Shown here one piece after another: positions 1 to 6,677 of a DNA stretch of 6,677 nt (positions are counted from its first letter, which is position 1; each line of letters starts with the position of its first letter). This DNA comes from Bordetella parapertussis. Lineage in GTDB: Bacteria; Pseudomonadota; Gammaproteobacteria; Burkholderiales; Burkholderiaceae_B. The position numbers were made by a program, and so were the translations under genes. The notes under the pieces are model-generated. The model saw only the letters and a list, made by a program, of their open reading frames with translations. It was not told the DNA's origin and searched no databases. The stretch covers positions 1 through 6,677 of the forward strand of contig CAMBLP010000112.1 of the NCBI GenBank assembly GCA_945868195.1, read 5' to 3'.

Positions 1-452
1 AGTGCGGCTCCGACAACATCCTCGACCTCATCGGCACGCTCAGCGCGATAGACCTTGATGCCCATCAACTCCATCGAAGCCTGCGTTGCTTTGCTCATGG
101 GCACCTGCCAAGGGTTGAACTCGGCGTACTCGCCACGCATGGTCACCAATGCCAAGAATGGAAAGCGGCAGCTCTGCAACAAGGACATCATGTTGATGCA
201 GTTACCCACGCCACTACTCTGCATGAGCAGAGCATGACGCTGACCTCCCAACCATGCGCCACCAGCGACCGCGACACCCTCTTCTTCGGTCGTCAATACG
301 ATCGCTCGCATCGCAGGATCCTCGTTAACACGGCGAATCACGTGCGCATGACCGGCATCGGGCACATAAGATACTTGCTGAATGCCGCCTTCTTTGAGAA
401 CCTTGAATATTTGTTCTTGCCAAGCGGGTGTGGGTGTGAATACTTCACTCAT
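1..452 (-). CDS. ThDP-binding decarboxylase alpha subunit (sulfopyruvate/phosphonopyruvate decarboxylase-like), 3' end outside the window
   Basis: Reading the minus strand from ATG at 452 gives 150 uninterrupted codons that run off the left edge. The protein starts MSEVFTPTPAWQEQIF. It carries TTEEEGVAVAGGAWLGG (residues 54-70) and LLMQSSGVGNCINMMSLLQS (75-94). This is the ThDP pyrimidine-binding (PYR) domain pattern of two-subunit sulfopyruvate decarboxylase (ComD) and of phosphonopyruvate decarboxylase N-termini. Glu58, directly before Gly59, would be the glutamate that activates the cofactor. Such alpha subunits are usually about 160-190 residues, so most of the gene is present; a beta subunit carrying the diphosphate-binding domain should follow to the left. 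The start is supported by AAAGGA at 463-468, ten bases upstream. The gene lies 41 bp downstream of an Lrp-type regulator on the same strand, with no terminator between, so cotranscription is likely. The family call is from remembered motifs; the 2-oxoacid substrate cannot be told from sequence. Confidence 0.85.
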   Translation of the reverse strand, partial: MSEVFTPTPAWQEQIFKVLKEGGIQQVSYVPDAGHAHVIRRVNEDPAMRAIVLTTEEEGVAVAGGAWLGGQRHALLMQSSGVGNCINMMSLLQSCRFPFLALVTMRGEYAEFNPWQVPMSKATQASMELMGIKVYRAERADEVEDVVGAA

Positions 453-462
453 GTCTCGCGAA

Positions 463-468
463 TCCTTT
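463..468 (-). promoter_or_regulatory. Ribosome binding site of the ThDP decarboxylase alpha subunit
   Basis: AAAGGA on the minus strand, ten bases before the ATG at 452. It fixes the start of a gene whose other end is outside the window. Confidence 0.65.
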
Positions 469-493
469 GATCAGTATTTGTAACGAATCGATA

Positions 494-970
494 CTATACG
501 TCCGTTTTTGTCGGAAGCGGTAAGGCCGTTTTATAGCGCACCTGTTTGAGTGCGAAACTTGACCTGATTTTCTCTATGCCAGGAATCGGAGTCAATTGCT
601 CCAAGATGAACTTTTCCAACGCGGCAATATCCGTCACCGCAACACGGATCAAGTAATCGCTATCACCCGTCATTAAATAGCACTCCATCACTTCGTCATG
701 TTCGCTGATGCGCTGCTCGAAATGTGCCAGTGATTCTTTGCTTTGGCTTTTAAGACTGATATTGATAAAGACATTGAGCCCCAAGCCAAGTGCTGTCGCA
801 TTGGCCAAAGCCACATAACGGTCGATCACACCGGCCGACTCCAGTGCCCGCACTCGCGCCAGGCAAGGTGATGGACTCAGATGGATCCTGCGTGCCAACT
901 CAATATTTGAGAGCGCGCCATCAGCCTGAAGCTCAGACAAAATCTTTAAATCAATAGAATCTAATTTCAT
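494..970 (-). CDS. Lrp/AsnC-family transcriptional regulator
   Basis: This 158-residue protein has the normal length and layout of the Lrp/AsnC family. An N-terminal winged helix-turn-helix (residues about 4-50; LDSIDLKILSELQ, then SNIELARRIHLSPSPCLARV) binds DNA. A C-terminal RAM domain (about 66-140) forms the dimer and binds an amino acid or related effector; MTGDSDYLIRV at 100-110 contains the conserved G-D-x-D-Y turn. The ending SSFALKQVRYKTALPL resembles the MdeR/BkdR-like branch, which controls amino-acid and branched 2-oxoacid catabolism (from memory). The gene is divergent from the E1 gene at 1105 and 41 bp upstream of the ThDP decarboxylase subunit on its own strand. It therefore probably controls both, and itself, through the AT-rich region between 971 and 1104. 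The start codon lacks a clear Shine-Dalgarno sequence, but the N-terminus matches the family well. The effector is unknown. Confidence 0.95.
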   Translation of the reverse strand: MKLDSIDLKILSELQADGALSNIELARRIHLSPSPCLARVRALESAGVIDRYVALANATALGLGLNVFINISLKSQSKESLAHFEQRISEHDEVMECYLMTGDSDYLIRVAVTDIAALEKFILEQLTPIPGIEKIRSSFALKQVRYKTALPLPTKTDV

Positions 971-1104
971 TATGCTGTTTATTTTAAAAAATCAGAATTA
1001 AATGCTTCATATTATCATTTTAACTACTAATTAAGGCATCTCATGCTGCAAACAAATCCCTAGAATATCGATTATCAATCAAGCATCTTTAAACTGGCCA
1101 CACG
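971..1104. promoter_or_regulatory. AT-rich divergent promoter/operator region between the Lrp-type regulator and the E1 gene
   Basis: These 134 bases are about 30% GC, well below the flanking genes, and must hold both divergent promoters. On the plus strand TAGAAT at 1061-1066 is a plausible -10 box for the E1 gene; on the minus strand GATAAT at 1011-1016 is a plausible -10 for the regulator. Neither has a good -35 box, as expected for activator-dependent promoters. TAGAATAT at 1061-1068 also fits the left half of the E. coli Lrp consensus (YAGHAWAT). A near-perfect dyad TTAAATG/CATTTTAA spans 998-1023, and GCAT-ctc-ATGC lies at 1036-1046. These are candidate binding sites for the adjacent Lrp-type protein, by inference only. 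Confidence 0.6.
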
Positions 1105-3741
1105 ATGAACGCTGCAATCGATCCCCGCCCCGCCTCTTGGCTCCATACCATCACCGACTCAGACAGCCAAGAGACGCAAGAATGGAAACAATCCTTGCTC
1201 GCTGTCTTGGAGGCCGCGGGCCCTGAGCGTGCCAAATTCCTGCTCGATGAGCTCGTACGAACCGCTAACGCGGCCCAAGTCGGTTGGCGTCCCGAGCTCA
1301 GCACACCTTACGTCAACACGATCTCTGTCGACCAACAGCCCGTATTTCCTGGGGATTTGGCCATCGAAGAGCGCTTGGCCTCGATCATGCGCTGGAATGC
1401 ACTGGCGATGGTGGTACGGGCCAACCAAGCCTATGGAGAGCTTGGGGGTCATATCGCAAGCTACGCGAGCGCAGCGGATCTCTTTGAAACGGGCTTCAAC
1501 CACTTTTTTAAAGCACGGCAAGGCACAAGACCTGATCAGCACCGCGGTGATCTGGTTTTTTTCCAACCGCACAGCGCGCCTGGGGTCTATGCGCGCGCCT
1601 ATCTCGAAGGCAGACTGCAAGAACAAGATTTGCTGTATTACCGGCAGGAGATTCAGGCCATCGCACAGGGAGCACAAGGTCTCTCGAGCTACCCACACCC
1701 ATGGCTCATGCCTGATTTCTGGCAGTTTCCTACAGGCTCGATGGGCATCGGTCCGATCAGCTCCATTTATCACGCCCGCTTTATGCGCTATCTCACGCAT
1801 CGCAACTTGCTCAATTGCGAGTCCCGCAAAGTATGGGGTGTGTTTGGCGATGGAGAAATGGACGAGCCTGAGTCCATGAGTGCCTTAACCTTGGCTGCCC
1901 GAGAAGGTCTGGATAATTTAGTCTGGGTGGTTAATTGCAATCTGCAACGCCTGGACGGCCCGGTGCGCGGCAATGGGCGCATCATTGATGAGCTCGAAAA
2001 GCTTTTTATAGGCGCAGGATGGAATGTCATCAAGCTGGTGTGGGGCAGTGACTGGGACGGTTTGTTCGCCCGCGACCTGACAGGCGCCCTCACCCGTGCC
2101 TTTGCCAACACTGTCGACGGACAAATGCAAACATTCGCCGCCAAAGACGGCCGCTTTAATCGTGATACCTTTTTTGGACAAAACGAAGAACTTGCTCGAC
2201 TCGCGCAGGGCATGACAGACGATCAGATCGATCGTCTCAAGCGCGGCGGACATGATTTGGTCAAGATTCATGCGGCCTATGCGGCGGCGGCCAACCACAA
2301 AGGGCAACCCACGGTGATTTTGGCGCACACCAAAAAGGGCTATGGGATGGGCAGTGCGGGTCAAGGCAAAATGACCACGCACAGCCAGAAAAAACTCGAC
2401 GACAACGATTTGATCGAGTTTCGCAATCGCTTTAATTTGCCCTTGAGTGACGAACAGGCGACCTCCTTGACCTTTTATCGTCCCGCACCAGATAGTCCGG
2501 AGATGCAATATTTACTCAAGCGGCGTGAAGCTCTTGGTGGCTATTTACCCAAGCGTGAAACTACGTGTGACATTGTCGCTGTCCCTGAGATGTCGCAATA
2601 TAGCCAATTTGCCACACAAGCAGAGGGCAAGGAAATGAGCACGACGATGGCGTTTGTGCGCGTGCTCGGTAACTTACTCAAGGACCCCATCCTGGGGCCG
2701 CGCATCGTCCCGATTGTCGCCGACGAGGCACGTACTTTTGGTATGGCTAATTTATTTAAACAAGTGGGCATTTATTCGAGTGTGGGTCAACGCTACGCGC
2801 CTGAAGATATCGGCTCGGTATTGAGTTACCGCGAAGCGCTCGACGGCCAGATCCTCGAAGAAGGCATTTCCGAGGCGGGTGCAATCGCCAGTTGGACCGC
2901 CGCGGCGACTAGCTACAGCGTGCATGGTTTAGCCATGTTGCCGTTTTATATTTACTACTCAATGTTTGGCTTCCAGCGCGTCGGTGATCAGATCTGGGCT
3001 GCAGCGGACCAACGTCCGCGAGGATTTTTATTGGGCGCGACATCCGGTCGCACGACACTCGGCGGCGAAGGCCTGCAACATCAGGATGGCTCAAGTCATC
3101 TCCATGCGGCCACCATTCCAAATTGCAAAGCCTACGATCCTGCTTTTGCGGGTGAGATGGCCGTGATCATTGATCAGGGCGTGCGGGAAATGATGGTTGA
3201 GCAGCAAGATGTGTTTTATTACGTCACGCTCATGAATGAAAACTACGCACAGCCTTCTTTGCCAGAAAACGTACGCGACGACATTATCCGCGGCGCGTAT
3301 CTGTTTAATGTCTATCGGGCCAAAAAAGAAATCGCCCAGGTGACCTTGCTTGGCTCGGGTGCGATTTTGACCGAGGTCATTAAAGCAGCCCAAGCACTCT
3401 GCGCCGAGGGCATCGCAGCGTCCGTCTACAGCATCACCAGCTGGAGCGAACTAGCGCGCGACGGCTTGTCTTGCGAACAAGCGGCCCTCAAGGGTGAGGC
3501 GGCTCCTGGTGTACCATTTATCTATCAGCAACTCTCCAAGAGCCAAGGTCCGATTATTGCGGCGACGGATTATGTGCGCGCGGTTCCTGAAACGGTCCGT
3601 GCCTACACACCCTCGAGCCGTCGTTTTATGACACTGGGTACAGATGGTTTTGGGCGCAGCGACACCCGTGCTGAGCTCAGAGCATTTTTTGGTGTAGATG
3701 CGCAAACAATCGTCCGAGCTGCGAAACATGCTCTGACATAA
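1105..3741 (+). CDS. aceE: Homodimeric-type pyruvate dehydrogenase E1 component (AceE family; possibly a 2-oxobutyrate-type, MdeB-like paralogue)
   Basis: The 878-residue protein aligns along almost its whole length with E. coli AceE (887 residues, recalled). This cytoplasmic ThDP enzyme decarboxylates a 2-oxoacid and passes the acyl group to the lipoyl domain of an E2 partner. The ThDP motif runs from GDG (248-250) to NCN (277-279). Expected active-site residues are present: His116, His156, His426, catalytic Glu590 (ILEEGISEAG), Tyr618, and Glu655/His659 in GEGLQHQDG. They correspond to E. coli H106, H142, H407, E571, Y599, E636 and H640. E. coli E401 in the mobile loop is Gln420 here (GQGKMTTHSQKK), and the C-terminus is about 29 residues shorter. 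An in-frame stop at 1090-1092 fixes ATG 1105 as the earliest ATG; no clear Shine-Dalgarno precedes it. No E2 or E3 gene follows. The divergent Lrp-type regulator recalls mdeR/mdeB of Pseudomonas putida, so 2-oxobutyrate is a possible substrate. Family is certain, substrate is not. Confidence 0.95.
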   Translation: MNAAIDPRPASWLHTITDSDSQETQEWKQSLLAVLEAAGPERAKFLLDELVRTANAAQVGWRPELSTPYVNTISVDQQPVFPGDLAIEERLASIMRWNALAMVVRANQAYGELGGHIASYASAADLFETGFNHFFKARQGTRPDQHRGDLVFFQPHSAPGVYARAYLEGRLQEQDLLYYRQEIQAIAQGAQGLSSYPHPWLMPDFWQFPTGSMGIGPISSIYHARFMRYLTHRNLLNCESRKVWGVFGDGEMDEPESMSALTLAAREGLDNLVWVVNCNLQRLDGPVRGNGRIIDELEKLFIGAGWNVIKLVWGSDWDGLFARDLTGALTRAFANTVDGQMQTFAAKDGRFNRDTFFGQNEELARLAQGMTDDQIDRLKRGGHDLVKIHAAYAAAANHKGQPTVILAHTKKGYGMGSAGQGKMTTHSQKKLDDNDLIEFRNRFNLPLSDEQATSLTFYRPAPDSPEMQYLLKRREALGGYLPKRETTCDIVAVPEMSQYSQFATQAEGKEMSTTMAFVRVLGNLLKDPILGPRIVPIVADEARTFGMANLFKQVGIYSSVGQRYAPEDIGSVLSYREALDGQILEEGISEAGAIASWTAAATSYSVHGLAMLPFYIYYSMFGFQRVGDQIWAAADQRPRGFLLGATSGRTTLGGEGLQHQDGSSHLHAATIPNCKAYDPAFAGEMAVIIDQGVREMMVEQQDVFYYVTLMNENYAQPSLPENVRDDIIRGAYLFNVYRAKKEIAQVTLLGSGAILTEVIKAAQALCAEGIAASVYSITSWSELARDGLSCEQAALKGEAAPGVPFIYQQLSKSQGPIIAATDYVRAVPETVRAYTPSSRRFMTLGTDGFGRSDTRAELRAFFGVDAQTIVRAAKHALT

Positions 3742-3753
3742 TTTAGACTATGC

Positions 3754-4383
3754 ATGACCGAAGCCCCTCAGCCTGACCTCAGCGATTTAAAGCGCCCAGC
3801 CTTTGTCTTAGATGCCTGCATCATGATGTCAGGCTTATTGCGCCCTCTTTTACTCAATCTCGCCCGTGCCGGACTGTTTCATCCGCTTTGGACTGACAAG
3901 ATTGGTCAAGAATGGCAGCGTAATGCAGCCCGCCTTTGGCCCATTGATCCCAATTTATTAAGGGACGAATGGCAGCGCATGCAAACACAATTTCCCGCTG
4001 CCGATATGGGAGATGTCACGCCCCACGAGACCACACTCAAGCATACAGACCGCAAAGATAAACATGTCGCGGCTACGGGTATTGCTGCCGTGATGGGCGC
4101 ACATGTTGGTTATGTGAGTGTATTGACTTGGAATATCAAAGACTTCAGTCGCTCTGAGCTCAGACGCCAGCAGCTAGGGCTGATTGATCCTGATCGTTTG
4201 CTTTCTCAATGGTGGCCGACGCATCGACGACAACTCTCTGACGCGCTCGACCTCACGGTCGCCGAACTGGTCTCAAGCGGGAGGAGGCAACCAGAACCCA
4301 TGCTTGGCATGTTGCGTCGGGATCGATTATTTCGCTTGGCCGGCCTCTACGAACTGGCACAAAAAAACCCTGCCGGCTTGTGA
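3754..4383 (+). CDS. PIN-domain protein (putative ribonuclease, PIN_3-like)
   Basis: This 209-residue protein begins its fold at residue 16 with AFVLDACIMMSGLLRP. The acidic residues expected in a PIN nuclease centre are in order: Asp20, Glu53 (GQEW), Asp102 (DRKDKHVAATG, 99-109) and Asp130 (LTWNIKDFS, 124-132, with Thr125 and Asn127). PIN domains cut single-stranded RNA using metal ions held by these acids. The pattern is closest to the PIN_3 type of predicted nucleic-acid-binding proteins. It is longer than a typical VapC toxin (about 130 residues), with an extra C-terminal region (about 150-209) I do not recognise. There is no small antitoxin gene beside it, so a classical toxin-antitoxin role is not supported. 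It begins 12 bases after the E1 stop in the same frame and has no clear ribosome binding site, so it probably relies on transcription, and perhaps translational coupling, from the E1 gene. Its biological target is unknown. Confidence 0.85.
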   Translation: MTEAPQPDLSDLKRPAFVLDACIMMSGLLRPLLLNLARAGLFHPLWTDKIGQEWQRNAARLWPIDPNLLRDEWQRMQTQFPAADMGDVTPHETTLKHTDRKDKHVAATGIAAVMGAHVGYVSVLTWNIKDFSRSELRRQQLGLIDPDRLLSQWWPTHRRQLSDALDLTVAELVSSGRRQPEPMLGMLRRDRLFRLAGLYELAQKNPAGL

Positions 4384-4397
4384 CCTGACAGGGTTTT
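4364..4397. terminator. Bidirectional rho-independent terminator between the PIN gene and pnp
   Basis: A perfect 9-bp inverted repeat, AAAACCCTG (4364-4372) and CAGGGTTTT (4389-4397), encloses a 16-base loop. Read on the minus strand, the stem runs into seven T's (complement of 4361-4367), 18 bases after the pnp stop codon: a good terminator for pnp. Read on the plus strand it ends in TTTT, a weaker signal for the PIN gene. The left arm lies inside the last codons of the PIN gene, whose stop is in the loop. Confidence 0.8.
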
Positions 4398-4415
4398 AGC
4401 GGTGACCGTCAGTGA

Positions 4416-6587
4416 TTACTGAGCGGGCGCCTCTGGATCTGCGGCAGGAGCGGCTGCGTCAGCGGCGGGAGCACCACCCTGCTGCTCAATGCCACCGATG
4501 GCTTTGACCGACAAACGCAGACGACCTTTGTCATCAGCCTCAATGACCTTGACGCGCAAAGCCTGACCGACCTTGAGCACGTCATTGATGTTGGCGATGC
4601 GGTAGTTTGCGATCTCGGAGATGTGTAACAAACCATCACGTCCTGGCAAGACCTGAACGATGGCGCCGAAATCAAGCAGACGCAAGACGCTACCATCGTA
4701 TTCCTGGCCGACTTCGACATCCGCTGTCAGTTCAGTAATACGGCGCTGAGCATCGTGCGCGCGATCAAGATCAGCACTCGAAATCACAATCGTGCCGTCA
4801 TCAGAGATATCGATCTGGCAACCGGTTTCTTCGGTCAACGCACGAATCGTTGCGCCGCCCTTACCGATCACATCACGAATCTTTTCAGGATTGATCTTCA
4901 TGCTCAGCATGCGCGGTGCGAAGGCTGAAAGCTCGCCACGCGAATTTTGAATGGCTTCGCGCATTTTGGTCAAAATGTGCAAGCGACCATCGCGGGCCTG
5001 CGCCAACGCAACTTGCATGATTTCTTTGGTAATGCCTTGGATTTTGATGTCCATCTGCAAAGCGGTAATACCATTTTCGGTACCCGCCACTTTGAAGTCC
5101 ATATCGCCGAGGTGATCTTCATCACCCAGGATATCGGTCAGGACAGCGAACTTGCCTTCGTTGAGAATCAAGCCCATCGCAACGCCCGCCACGTGATCCT
5201 TGAGAGGCACGCCGGCGTCCATCATGGCCAGCGAACCACCACATACGGACGCCATCGAAGACGAACCGTTTGACTCGGTGATTTCAGAGACCAAGCGAAT
5301 GGTGTACTGGAAGTCTTGGGCATCAGGCAGCAATGGCACGAGCGAACGCTTGGCCAGGCGACCATGGCCGATTTCGCGACGCTTGGGTGTACCCACGCGA
5401 CCGGTTTCACCCGTCGCGAAAGGAGGCATGTTGTAGTGCATCAAGAAACGATCACGGTACTCGCCCATGAGCGCATCGATGATTTGCTCATTTTGCTTGG
5501 TACCGAGTGTTGCAATGATCAAGGCTTGTGTTTCACCACGTGTAAACAAGGCGCTGCCGTGAACGCGAGGCAATACACCCAAACGAATTTCGATTGGACG
5601 CACGGTACGTGTATCACGACCATCGATACGTGGCTCGCCACTAAGAATCTGGCTACGAACGATCTTGGCTTCGAGGTCAAACAAGATGTTGTCGACCGTC
5701 ACGCCATCGGGTGCGGAAACACCTTGGGCTGCAGCGGCCTCGCTGAGCTTGGCATGAACATTTGAATACACCTGACGCAATTGCGTCGTGCGCTCTTGCT
5801 TTTGGCGTGTCTGGTAGGCGGAGTAGAGTGGATCTTGAGCAGCAGCCGTTACCGAGGCGATCAATGCTTCGTTTTTGGCGGCAGGCTGCCAGTCCCACTC
5901 GGGCTTGCCGGCTTCGCGCACCAGGTCGTTGATCGCGCCAATGACCGCTTGCATGGCATTGTGACCAAACACGATACCGCCGAGCATGACTTCCTCTGAC
6001 AGTTGTTGTGCCTCGGACTCAACCATCAAGACAGCAGCATCAGTACCTGCAACAATGAGATCCATCTGCGAGGTCTTGAGCTGCGTGGCTGTTGGGTTGA
6101 CCAGATACTGACCGTCGATGTAACCGACGCGGGCAGCTCCAATCGGACCATTAAACGGGATGCCGGAAACAGCTAATGCCGCTGAAGCACCGATCATCGC
6201 AGGAATGTCGGGATCGATTTCGGGGTTGCAGGACAACACGTGGATGATGACCTGAACTTCGTTATAGAAACCTTCGGGGAACAAGGGACGCAGAGGACGG
6301 TCAATCAGACGTGAAGTCAACGTTTCTTTTTCAGAGGGTTTGCCTTCGCGCTTGAAAAAACCACCAGGGATCTTGCCAGCGGCATAGGTTTTTTCGATGT
6401 AGTCAACGGTCAGGGGGAAAAAATCCTGCCCTGCTTTTGCATCTTTTTTTGCCACAACAGTGGCAAGAATAACGGTGTCTTCGACCGTTACAAGGACAGC
6501 ACCTGAGGACTGGCGAGCAATTTCACCTGTCTCAAGCACGACAGTATGTTGTCCATACTGAAACGATTTGGTCACTTTATTGAACAT
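4416..6587 (-). CDS. pnp: Polyribonucleotide nucleotidyltransferase (polynucleotide phosphorylase, PNPase)
   Basis: PNPase degrades RNA 3' to 5' with phosphate, releasing nucleoside diphosphates, and can also add 3' tails. It works as a trimer and, in many proteobacteria, within the RNase E degradosome. All domains are present in 723 residues: first RNase PH domain (about 10-142, with [14 protein letters not shown] at 75-88), a helical linker (about 145-230), the catalytic second RNase PH domain (about 320-460), KH domain (about 560-615, GKGG loop at 575-578) and S1 domain (about 628-695). Catalytic features are visible: [13 protein letters not shown] (402-414), [13 protein letters not shown] (439-451), and Asp489 and Asp495 in [11 protein letters not shown]. 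The tail from 704 is rich in Ala and Pro, as in many betaproteobacterial homologues. AAGGA at 6598-6602 supports the ATG at 6587. It is convergent with the PIN gene and preceded by a leader hairpin, so autoregulation like that of E. coli pnp is plausible. Nothing is truncated or missing. Confidence 0.99.
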   Translation of the reverse strand: MFNKVTKSFQYGQHTVVLETGEIARQSSGAVLVTVEDTVILATVVAKKDAKAGQDFFPLTVDYIEKTYAAGKIPGGFFKREGKPSEKETLTSRLIDRPLRPLFPEGFYNEVQVIIHVLSCNPEIDPDIPAMIGASAALAVSGIPFNGPIGAARVGYIDGQYLVNPTATQLKTSQMDLIVAGTDAAVLMVESEAQQLSEEVMLGGIVFGHNAMQAVIGAINDLVREAGKPEWDWQPAAKNEALIASVTAAAQDPLYSAYQTRQKQERTTQLRQVYSNVHAKLSEAAAAQGVSAPDGVTVDNILFDLEAKIVRSQILSGEPRIDGRDTRTVRPIEIRLGVLPRVHGSALFTRGETQALIIATLGTKQNEQIIDALMGEYRDRFLMHYNMPPFATGETGRVGTPKRREIGHGRLAKRSLVPLLPDAQDFQYTIRLVSEITESNGSSSMASVCGGSLAMMDAGVPLKDHVAGVAMGLILNEGKFAVLTDILGDEDHLGDMDFKVAGTENGITALQMDIKIQGITKEIMQVALAQARDGRLHILTKMREAIQNSRGELSAFAPRMLSMKINPEKIRDVIGKGGATIRALTEETGCQIDISDDGTIVISSADLDRAHDAQRRITELTADVEVGQEYDGSVLRLLDFGAIVQVLPGRDGLLHISEIANYRIANINDVLKVGQALRVKVIEADDKGRLRLSVKAIGGIEQQGGAPAADAAAPAADPEAPAQ

Positions 6588-6597
6588 GACAATTTAT

Positions 6598-6602
6598 TCC
6601 TT
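6598..6602 (-). promoter_or_regulatory. Ribosome binding site of pnp
   Basis: AAGGA on the minus strand, ten bases before the pnp ATG at 6587. The spacing is slightly long but usable, and no other start with the family N-terminus ([10 protein letters not shown]) competes. Confidence 0.7.
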
Positions 6603-6612
6603 ACAAATGAAA

Positions 6613-6655
6613 AACCGTGGACGTTGCGGCAGTAGTGCCGCACTCGACCACGGTT
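6613..6655 (-). terminator. Long hairpin in the pnp leader (rpsO-pnp intergenic-type terminator or RNase III target)
   Basis: The outer arms AACCGTGG (6613-6620) and CCACGGTT (6648-6655) pair over 8 bp. The inner arms TGCGGCA (6625-6631) and TGCCGCA (6636-6642) pair over 7 bp around a 4-base loop. Two further C-G pairs are possible in the internal loop (6622-6623 with 6645-6646). On the minus strand the stem is followed by a short T run (GGTTTTTC), so it can act as a terminator for the gene upstream of pnp. On the plus strand there is no T run. In E. coli, a terminator after rpsO and an RNase III-cleaved leader hairpin lie at the same place and allow PNPase to control its own mRNA. That this hairpin does the same is inference. 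Confidence 0.7.
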
Positions 6656-6677
6656 GAGTCACGGGGAGACTGCCCCA

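Noticed and set aside
55..470. Two plus-strand open frames (60 and 78 codons) at the left end
   Set aside because: They are antisense to the ThDP decarboxylase subunit, whose minus-strand reading shows clear family motifs.
1551..1566. Run of seven T's in the E1 gene as a possible frameshift or slippage site
   Set aside because: The frame continues intact with conserved residues on both sides (GDLVFF then QPHSAPGVYARAY), so there is no sign of a shift.
1159..1800. 213-codon open frame on the minus strand inside the E1 gene
   Set aside because: It is fully antisense to a well-conserved gene, its product (many Arg, Cys and His with no domain) resembles nothing, and long antisense frames are common in such DNA.
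3739..3756. Stop-codon read-through making an E1-PIN fusion, since the genes share a frame
   Set aside because: The stop is TAA, normally efficient, and an ATG follows 12 bases later; a shared frame has a one-in-three chance of occurring.
3754..4383. PIN protein as a VapC toxin of a toxin-antitoxin pair
   Set aside because: It is too long for a typical VapC and no small antitoxin frame is adjacent: upstream is the E1 gene and downstream is the convergent pnp.
4947..5999. Several plus-strand open frames (72-149 codons) opposite pnp
   Set aside because: They are shadows of the highly conserved pnp coding sequence, without recognisable products or ribosome binding sites.

Overview
This window looks like chromosomal DNA from a betaproteobacterium, most likely of the order Burkholderiales. 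I infer this from the PNPase sequence (for example [17 protein letters not shown] and its alanine/proline-rich tail) and from the homodimeric-type AceE. Both are judged from memory of the families, not from a search. The coding sequence is moderately GC-rich. No mobile element, tRNA, rRNA or CRISPR array is visible.

Layout, left to right. Positions 1-452 (minus) hold the first 150 codons of a thiamine-diphosphate (ThDP) protein that resembles the alpha subunit of sulfopyruvate/phosphonopyruvate decarboxylases and is cut by the window edge. Just upstream of it on the same strand, 41 bp away, is an Lrp/AsnC-family regulator (494-970, minus), so the two probably form one operon. A 134-bp AT-rich divergent intergenic region (971-1104, about 30% GC) separates the regulator from a complete homodimeric-type pyruvate dehydrogenase E1 gene (1105-3741, plus). 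Twelve bases further on is a PIN-domain protein (3754-4383, plus). It converges on pnp, polynucleotide phosphorylase (4416-6587, minus), across a shared hairpin terminator. Upstream of pnp, at the right edge, is a long hairpin in the leader. It resembles the terminator or RNase III target found between rpsO and pnp in other bacteria; rpsO itself would lie outside the window.

The most interesting part is the left half. Two ThDP-dependent 2-oxoacid enzymes flank an Lrp-type regulator, and the E1 gene has no E2 or E3 gene beside it. The arrangement recalls the mdeR/mdeB pair of Pseudomonas putida (Lrp-type regulator plus E1-like protein linked to 2-oxobutyrate made from methionine). The E1 is more likely a dedicated 2-oxoacid dehydrogenase paralogue than the housekeeping PDH E1. 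The right half (PIN protein, terminator, pnp) is mainly RNA metabolism, and pnp is an ordinary housekeeping gene.
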